In this document: piece by piece, positions 58,316 through 64,000 of the stretch
Layout: every line of letters starts with the position of its first letter
Numbering within the stretch: position 1 is the stretch's first letter
Assembly (NCBI RefSeq): GCF_023278565.1
Contig: NC_064680.1
Location: forward strand, 124,001 to 188,000
Direction: 5' to 3'
From: Colletotrichum lupini
Lineage: Eukaryota; Ascomycota; Sordariomycetes; Glomerellales; Glomerellaceae
DNA length: 64,000 nt
Made by a program: the position numbers and the translations under genes
Notes under the pieces: model-generated
Told to the model about the DNA's origin: nothing
The model's database searches: none
Seen by the model: only the letters and a program-made list of their open reading frames with translations

Positions 58316-59471
58316 GAGCCACCCAGGAGGGATCCTTGGATCATTTCGTGATGAAATCAGACGCGATCGTCGTCTTTTTGATTAAGATTGGTCGAGGTGG
58401 CTGGTCCATGTATGGCTGTTTCTGAATTGATGTCCTGGTGTATGGCGTTGGGGCAAGGCGTTCGTCCAGATGGAATGGACAGGTTGACAGGCAACCCATA
58501 ATCTGTGATGTTTTCTACAATCAAAAGGGAACTCTCAGTGAATCTGACTCTTGTCTTCTTGAACCGAGGTATTTGTGTTTGAAGTGGTTGAAGCCATCGT
58601 CAATCAAGATGTAGAGAATCCTGGTGTTACAAGACAACGACAGGGAGGCCGCCGGATCTCAGCAGGCACAGTAAGGCAAGGCAAGGCCATGAAGGTATAA
58701 GTGAGATTCAAAATGAAAAGCACGTGTCGTGCCTGTAGTCCTTGTCCATCAACGAGAACGGGAATGAAAGTGGGAGCCAAAGTGAAGACGAAAACCTCGC
58801 AGAACCACTTACACGGGCTGGACCCGAAGAACGACGAGTTCGGGGGAGGACGAAGGGACGTGGGGACGTAAAAGTTGGGGGGAGGGAGTGACGTTGAGTG
58901 AGAGCGGCCGGGGGACCCTGCAGAGGCCTTACGTAAGATACCTGCTGACTAACAAGGTTTTTGCTCACCGAAGGCACCCGTACTCACCGAGTTGCCTTCA
59001 CCTTGCTGGTGCGGACCTTGGGAGCAGGACGATGCCTCACGATACTCGATATGCTAATGTACCGGCATCTAAGAAATCAAGACAGAAGAACACGTTCCCC
59101 AGTAGAATAGACATTGAGGAATCTTTTAATAACATACACTTGCAAAAAAGATCAATATTGAGCGAATGGAGATTTTTTCGATTATTTTAGCACTCTTCGC
59201 AAAAGAAGATATCGTAGTTCATGCTCACGAACCAACTACTTGCCCATTGTGACTCTGAGTTAATCGAAAGATCGTAACCATTTCGAACATTTGGTTCGCG
59301 ATTGGACGATAGTCTGGAGGATCCATGACTTGGTTCACGATAAACTAGATTTAACTAATTGTTTCTCATTCGAATTTCTAATTTCATTAGGGGTATCATC
59401 TCCAATAACTCGACTGCTCGGCTCAAGCAAAATCTCTCTTTCCCGCTCTAAGCCTCTTGCAAGGTGGCTGT
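58316..59471. other. Convergent 3' region, locally AT-rich
   Basis: 1.16 kb between two convergent genes. The part 59090-59440 is clearly richer in A/T than the rest of the window, but I see no transposon frame, terminal repeat or RNA in it. Confidence 0.45.
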
Positions 59472-61385
59472 TCAGCTCCGGCGGTCCTTGTCAGGGAAGA
59501 AAGTGATCCTTGACATGTAGCGAGGACCAGGAGGGTTCCTCACCACAAGGTTTGCTCGAACGCCAACGTTGGGCTCTATCCGGGATCGCAAGGCCAGAGC
59601 AGTAGGGACCGGCAAGCCCCAGACCGAGTAGCCTCTTTTCATGCTGTCCTTGACACAGTCCCGTAGCACGCTGGTGAAATTTTCAGCTGACGGATGGTGC
59701 ACAATTCCCATTTCGTTGAAGAAATGGGGGAAATTGTCGATGTCATGAAGGCGGCGGACTTCGGTGGATAGCTGGAGAGCGGCACCAGCAGGGGGTGCGC
59801 CATGACGGTCGAAGAGCTCGTCCCGGATTTGCTCCAAGGTTTTTCCGTTGGAAGGTCTGGCGATGCGGCGGAAGAGCTCCGAAAACATGAGGAGTCGGTA
59901 TGAGGTGCGATTCGCCTCAAAGGTTCTCTTCAAACGATACCCCGAGACGTAATCCGGCTCGAGATAGCTCAACTCCGGCATATTGGAGCCCCTCCTGTCG
60001 AGCATCCAGACGACGTTGCGCGTGATGGCTTCGGTGATGATCGCTTTTCTCATAGCCTCCGTCATATCAAAGTCGCTGATGAGGAGGTAGACCAGGAGGT
60101 GACCAAGATTCGGACAAGATATCTTTGAGGTCTTACCACCCATAAATCTCTTGATTTTGTTATTGGCGTCGGTGACCAGCTTGGGATCCGCCGTCGCCAG
60201 GCAGAGCAGAAGGTGAAATAGATGGAAGTAAGACTCGATCGCCTTCTCTGACGCGTGCCGCAACGTACTCATCTGTGGAATCCTGACATTATCGTTGCCT
60301 CTGTATGCTGCGCCGCTAGATGATGTGTGTGCATCTACTTGATTGAGCCGCACAACAATGTCGTTCATGAAGGCGGCGAGAACTCCCACTGCAGAGTTGT
60401 TGGCGCTCGGTAACGAGATAGCCACGGCTAGACTATGCATCACGGGTGTAACATAGTCTTTGACGGAGTTCCAGTGACGGCGGCTCAGAGGCAGCGGAAG
60501 CCAGTGTTCGAAGGCGACATTGTGGACGGAGAAGCGGACTCCCAGGTCCTGAAATGCCGGCAGAGAGATGAGGTCAAACTCTGATTCTATAGCCCGCTTG
60601 CGTTTGGGGACCATGACGCCTACACCGAGCTTCGTATCTCGGAAGTTGGTTTTGGTCACAAAGCATTGGAGTTCTCTCAATCGGATAACATCATATCCGC
60701 GAAGTATGTCTGCAATCCGCGGCCAAGCCCGTGAAAAGGAGAGGAGATCCGCGAAGTCGAGACTGTGGAGAGTTTCTAGCAGAAGCTCGTCAGGCATAGC
60801 GGCCAAGACACATCCCTGGTGGTCTTTGGAGGCAGCCGCTATAGTCGCAGCACTTGACGAGGATGATGATGATGATGGCGTCGGCGACAAGGCTTTCAGG
60901 GCGTGCCTTCGAGCTCTTCTAAAGTCTGCCTTGCTCTTGGTTCCATCAAAGTTGCAGTGAGGACATTTGAAGTCCTGCCGGCATTTGAGGCTCTCTTGCC
61001 GATACCACTCAAGAGGCTCGGTGTAAAATCCGCCCTCCTGCTCCAACGAATCGCTGCTGAAAAAGCTCAGCATTTGAATGGAAATGCCCTTGAGGGTATA
61101 CGCCGGTGTGTATCCCTCAAACGTATTGAGGATTGATGCGCAGATATAGGTATCAAAAACGTTGGGATGCACCATTCGCGTGTTCATCTTGATGGTGGGA
61201 GCGACGAGAGGATAGCGGTCTCCGAAGTTGACGGTGGTGTGCATGGGCATCCAGCCCTCTGGCTGCAGAACAAGGCATGCCCGGCGAACATCGTTTTCTC
61301 TGGTATGTAATGCAACGCGAGGGTAGGGGTTTCGCTGTAACTCGGCAAAGTCCTGAAGCAGTCGGCGCTGGAGATGTGCAGCCAT
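59472..61385 (-). CDS. UBC (E2-like) domain fused to an F-box
   Basis: Single-exon gene of 637 residues. The N-terminal third is an E2 ubiquitin-conjugating fold: helix 1 (RRLLQDFAELQRNPY), beta strands with PLVAPTIKMNT, the HPN motif (73-75), a Cys at 82 in the active-site place (YICASIL), and a helix after YTPAYTLKGISIQMLSFF. A CxxC knuckle (KCPHC, 140-144) and a poly-Ser linker follow. An F-box is at about 194-230 (LAAMPDELLLETLHSLDFADLLSFSRAWPRIADIL). The remaining 400 residues are helical, without known repeats. Joining an E2 fold and an SCF adaptor module in one chain suggests a self-contained ubiquitin-transfer role; activity is inference. The TAA/TGA context and even coding density give no sign of a merged gene model. 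Confidence 0.85.
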   Translation of the reverse strand: MAAHLQRRLLQDFAELQRNPYPRVALHTRENDVRRACLVLQPEGWMPMHTTVNFGDRYPLVAPTIKMNTRMVHPNVFDTYICASILNTFEGYTPAYTLKGISIQMLSFFSSDSLEQEGGFYTEPLEWYRQESLKCRQDFKCPHCNFDGTKSKADFRRARRHALKALSPTPSSSSSSSSAATIAAASKDHQGCVLAAMPDELLLETLHSLDFADLLSFSRAWPRIADILRGYDVIRLRELQCFVTKTNFRDTKLGVGVMVPKRKRAIESEFDLISLPAFQDLGVRFSVHNVAFEHWLPLPLSRRHWNSVKDYVTPVMHSLAVAISLPSANNSAVGVLAAFMNDIVVRLNQVDAHTSSSGAAYRGNDNVRIPQMSTLRHASEKAIESYFHLFHLLLCLATADPKLVTDANNKIKRFMGGKTSKISCPNLGHLLVYLLISDFDMTEAMRKAIITEAITRNVVWMLDRRGSNMPELSYLEPDYVSGYRLKRTFEANRTSYRLLMFSELFRRIARPSNGKTLEQIRDELFDRHGAPPAGAALQLSTEVRRLHDIDNFPHFFNEMGIVHHPSAENFTSVLRDCVKDSMKRGYSVWGLPVPTALALRSRIEPNVGVRANLVVRNPPGPRYMSRITFFPDKDRRS

Positions 61386-62360
61386 GGTAGTGGATGTTTG
61401 TTGATGGTCTCTTTAGAGGTGATGATGGTAGAAGGCTGATGATCTAACGGGAGGATGGAGACGTCAACTAATCTGCGTCGTTATGTATGCGCATAAAGAC
61501 TGAGGCCGCCTCTTGCTCAGGATTATTTTATCAAACTGTAATTCGGGCTGAGTCAATCGCCGGATTGCCGTAGTTGTGCCATGCTGGAGTTTGCCATTTG
61601 GCCTCATTTTCGCAGAGGCCTCAACGGGGCAGCGCAGCCACACATTTGAGCCGCCTCACGCCCGCGATCCTTCCGAGGAATAGACATCTCGATATTTCCT
61701 TTGTAGGTACTTACCTCAGTGCTCCCGGACGCTGCTGCATTCGCAAAATTAGGAGAAAGAAACTTCAGGCGCGGACTCCCATTCCTGCTTGCCTGCTGCG
61801 CCTATTTGGGTTCCGGCACTCTGTTCAGTGGCTCTCAATCGTGTTGTGCTTAATCCGTACTCTTGCAATAGAATGCAAAAGCTTCGGCGAATAACAAGAC
61901 TTCTCACGCCAACTTGATCCTTTTCTCTCGAACCCGGCAACTCGTCTCTCAGGAGGTTTGCAGGAGACCAAGTCACACTGGAATCAAATGATCGTGTCAC
62001 CGAGAGAAACAGTACCCCAGCAGGATTTCAAGTGAAAATGATTTGCAGAAGAGAAAGAGGGCATTGTAGGAGACACAGGGGAACTCGTTGCTCCTCTCTA
62101 CTGTCTTGCCCCAGGCCCGTTTCTGTGCTCGTCTATGGTATCTTGGTATCGAACAAACGCTCACTCTCTTGCTGTAACCTGTTGAATGCTCGTTCACAAA
62201 CCAGAAGAGTGTTCCGCTAGACCCCCGATCGATGAGGGGGTGGTGCTGGTGAGATCAAATCGCCAGCCAATGCCAAATTAACCCAAAGGTAGATGCTCAC
62301 CGCTACCTTAACGCCGCCAATATGCAATGAGAAAAGGTGGGAGTGTCTTGGCGAATTCCA
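61386..62360. other. Intergenic region upstream of the UBC-F-box gene
   Basis: 975 bp. Open frames overlap on both strands and have no domain. Nothing recognised. Confidence 0.45.
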
Positions 62361-63760
62361 TCAACTCCGCCGAGGGGATTGTTGCTTCATCTGTACCCTA
62401 CGTACATTCATAAAGGTTGATTTCGTCTCAAACGTCTCCGTCTTGGGATTCCAGAATCCCCAGACGTCGATCAATACGAAGCCCTTGGGTAGTTCGCATT
62501 CAACGAAGCCTGAAACGAGGATGCAGCCGCGCGGAGGAGATGGTCGTGTGGGCTTCCAGGACTGCGCAAGCTTCCTTCGGAATTCTCTTGCAGGGCCGTC
62601 TGTTATTTGCTTCATCCCCTCTATATGGGATATGGCGGTGTCCCTGACAAAGTTTGTCTTGCCGCCGCTCTCTGGCTCGTCTGCCTGTGATGAATCCGTT
62701 GTCTTGCTGACATTGTGAGAGGCGTTCTCTGCCGGCGTGCCATCAGGAGTCTGTCTGTTGGCAGACGGAAGAGGCCCCTGAGTCTTTTGTTGCATGTTGC
62801 CACCGTTGACTGATGGAAACGTTTGAACAGGCTTGCTTGACTCGAAACCAAGGGCTCGGGAAATATCCATGTAGTGTTGTTTCAATAGCGCACTCGTAAA
62901 AGCCCACGAAGACACGGCAATTGCATCCGGCCAAAGTATCTTTTGTAGGCGTTTAACGGTCAACGAGTCAACGGGCTGAGTTGACCAGTACAATCCATCG
63001 CCTTGCAGCAGTAATCTAGAGCGTATTGTTAGTGGCTACCTGATCGCGTGTCATGGGATGGTTTGAGTTCGCGTACCCAGAAGAGTAGAACACCGGTGGT
63101 GGTCGGTATGGAAAGTCGATGTCCAGCCAATATCTACGAAGCCTTACTGAGTTGCCACATCTAGCTGTGATTACCGGGTGCCTCTCGACCGAGGACTTCA
63201 CCCAGTTGGCAAGGTCGGCTAGTGACAGCGATCAGTCGGGAGAACATTTGCAGCCAATTCTCAGGATAGGCACTTACCGCGAATTTGGGTCTGCGTCCCC
63301 TTTTGTTTGCTGAGTTTGACGAACTCTAGCCACTCGGGGTCGCTGCCCTTGTACGGTGGCTGGTTGACAGATTTCGTCGTAAAGGGGAACGGAATGAACC
63401 ACGGCTCGGCATCCTCCTGAGCTATTTCTTCGTCAAGCGCCTTCTTCTCCGCCGGTGACAGCTTCTCGTATTCGCGATCTACATGTCGAAAGAATGGATT
63501 TAAAACGGTGGACCAGTAAATGTGCCAACAAGCGAGCGAAATGCCTGCTCCGATAAGGAAAGTTCTAGGCGCAAGGTTAGTGGAAGCAGGCTTGACATGA
63601 TTTGTGTGACGTGGACATACCCGGCCCTAAATCTAGGCTTTGAAAGCTTCACCCTCTGCACGATGACAGTCTGTTGGCTGGGAATTTGTGGCGCGACTGC
63701 GCGAACAGCCAAGGTGCTCGCATTCGATATGCCAGCGCGAGGTCGGAAAACCCGCCACAT
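62361..63760 (-). CDS. Conserved-looking mitochondrial membrane protein, unknown function
   Basis: 407 residues from exons 63760-63621, 63564-63278, 63218-63077 and 63015-62361, all with good GT-AG sites and frame continuity. The N-terminus (MWRVFRPRAGISNASTLAVRA) is basic and amphipathic, a probable mitochondrial presequence. One membrane span follows across the first splice site (TFLIGAGISLACWHIYW, about 48-64), then a charged region. The stretch ADLANWVKSSVERHPVI..RYWLDIDFPYRPPP looks conserved. Gly/Pro/Ser-rich linkers follow. The last part (RGCILVSGFVECELPKGFVL) is beta-rich and could be a soluble domain. No family name can be given with certainty. Confidence 0.72.
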
Positions 63761-64000
63761 CACTGTAGAGGGGGCTCGCCGCTCGCCGAGCGCCGGCTGC
63801 CGGACACGGAGAAAAGACGAGTATTTTTTCGATAAGAGTTCGATGGCGTCGATCGTGATGCTTCAGCTTGCTTCAGCTTCGTCGTGGTTCTTTTGATGGT
63901 TGGTGGAGATGGATAGAGGATGGCAACGACGGCGGCGGCGGCAGCGGGATGGATGGCGACGAGAGGCAAACCATGGAAGTCGGTAAAGTCGCGGTTGTTG
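63761..64000. other. Promoter and leader of the mitochondrial protein gene (window edge)
   Basis: GC-rich short repeats (GGC/GCG triplets near 63928-63945). The minus-strand frame starting at 63969 is in another phase and is not supported. Confidence 0.45.

Noticed and set aside
59090..59440. AT-rich patch as a RIP-mutated transposon relic
   Set aside because: AT bias is mild, and no terminal repeat, transposase-like frame or TpA excess is evident by eye.
63760..63969. Minus-strand frame starting MPLVAIHPAAAAAVV
   Set aside because: It is in a different phase from the four-exon mitochondrial protein gene, low complexity, and overlaps its promoter.

Overview
The window reads as nuclear DNA of a filamentous ascomycete (Pezizomycotina, most likely a Sordariomycete; the order cannot be fixed from this sequence alone). 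The grounds are short 49-124 nt GT-AG introns in most genes, Zn(II)2Cys6 and HET-domain genes, secreted hydrolases, and long promoters with pyrimidine-rich leaders. I see no bacterial, viral or organellar DNA, no intact transposon, no rRNA and no convincing tRNA.

Left third (1-23 kb), mostly housekeeping genes: a partial zinc alcohol dehydrogenase (-) and an SDR oxidoreductase (+), divergent; the ESCRT-III/Vps4 cofactor VTA1 (-) and an HDEL-tailed protein disulfide isomerase (+), divergent; the exosome subunit Ski6/Rrp41 (-); a 2EXR/F-box-like orphan (-); TIM50 (+); a 93-residue, six-cysteine secreted protein assembled from two exons (-); a Ted1/Cdc1-type metallophosphoesterase (-); an acidic unknown protein whose coding region appears to be split directly after the ATG (-), divergent from a Tim17-family-like membrane protein (+); proline dehydrogenase (+); and the KEOPS subunit Cgi121 (-).

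Middle (23-41 kb), accessory and nutritional genes: a Zn2Cys6 regulator (+), a sugar/quinate-type MFS transporter (-), a BNR_4 beta-propeller protein (+) that needs a GC-AG intron, and a secreted pepsin-like aspartic protease (-) whose reading frame is broken by one base in the active-site flap. Two long gene-free stretches (3.3 kb and 4.2 kb) lie here.

Right third (41-64 kb): a kinesin-8 (-), with a 164-bp almost pure G tract upstream; a secreted GH115 alpha-glucuronidase (-); a HET-domain protein (-); a BuGZ/ZNF207-like zinc-finger protein (-); an F-box-like protein (+); a disordered unknown protein (+); a protein fusing an E2-like (UBC) fold to an F-box (-); and a mitochondrial-type conserved membrane protein (-).

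Exon limits were set by hand from GT..AG signals, reading-frame continuity and family conservation; no alignment or search was run. The most notable items are the UBC-F-box fusion, the six-cysteine secreted protein, the aspartic protease frameshift, the GC-AG intron, the poly-G tract and repeated intergenic motifs.
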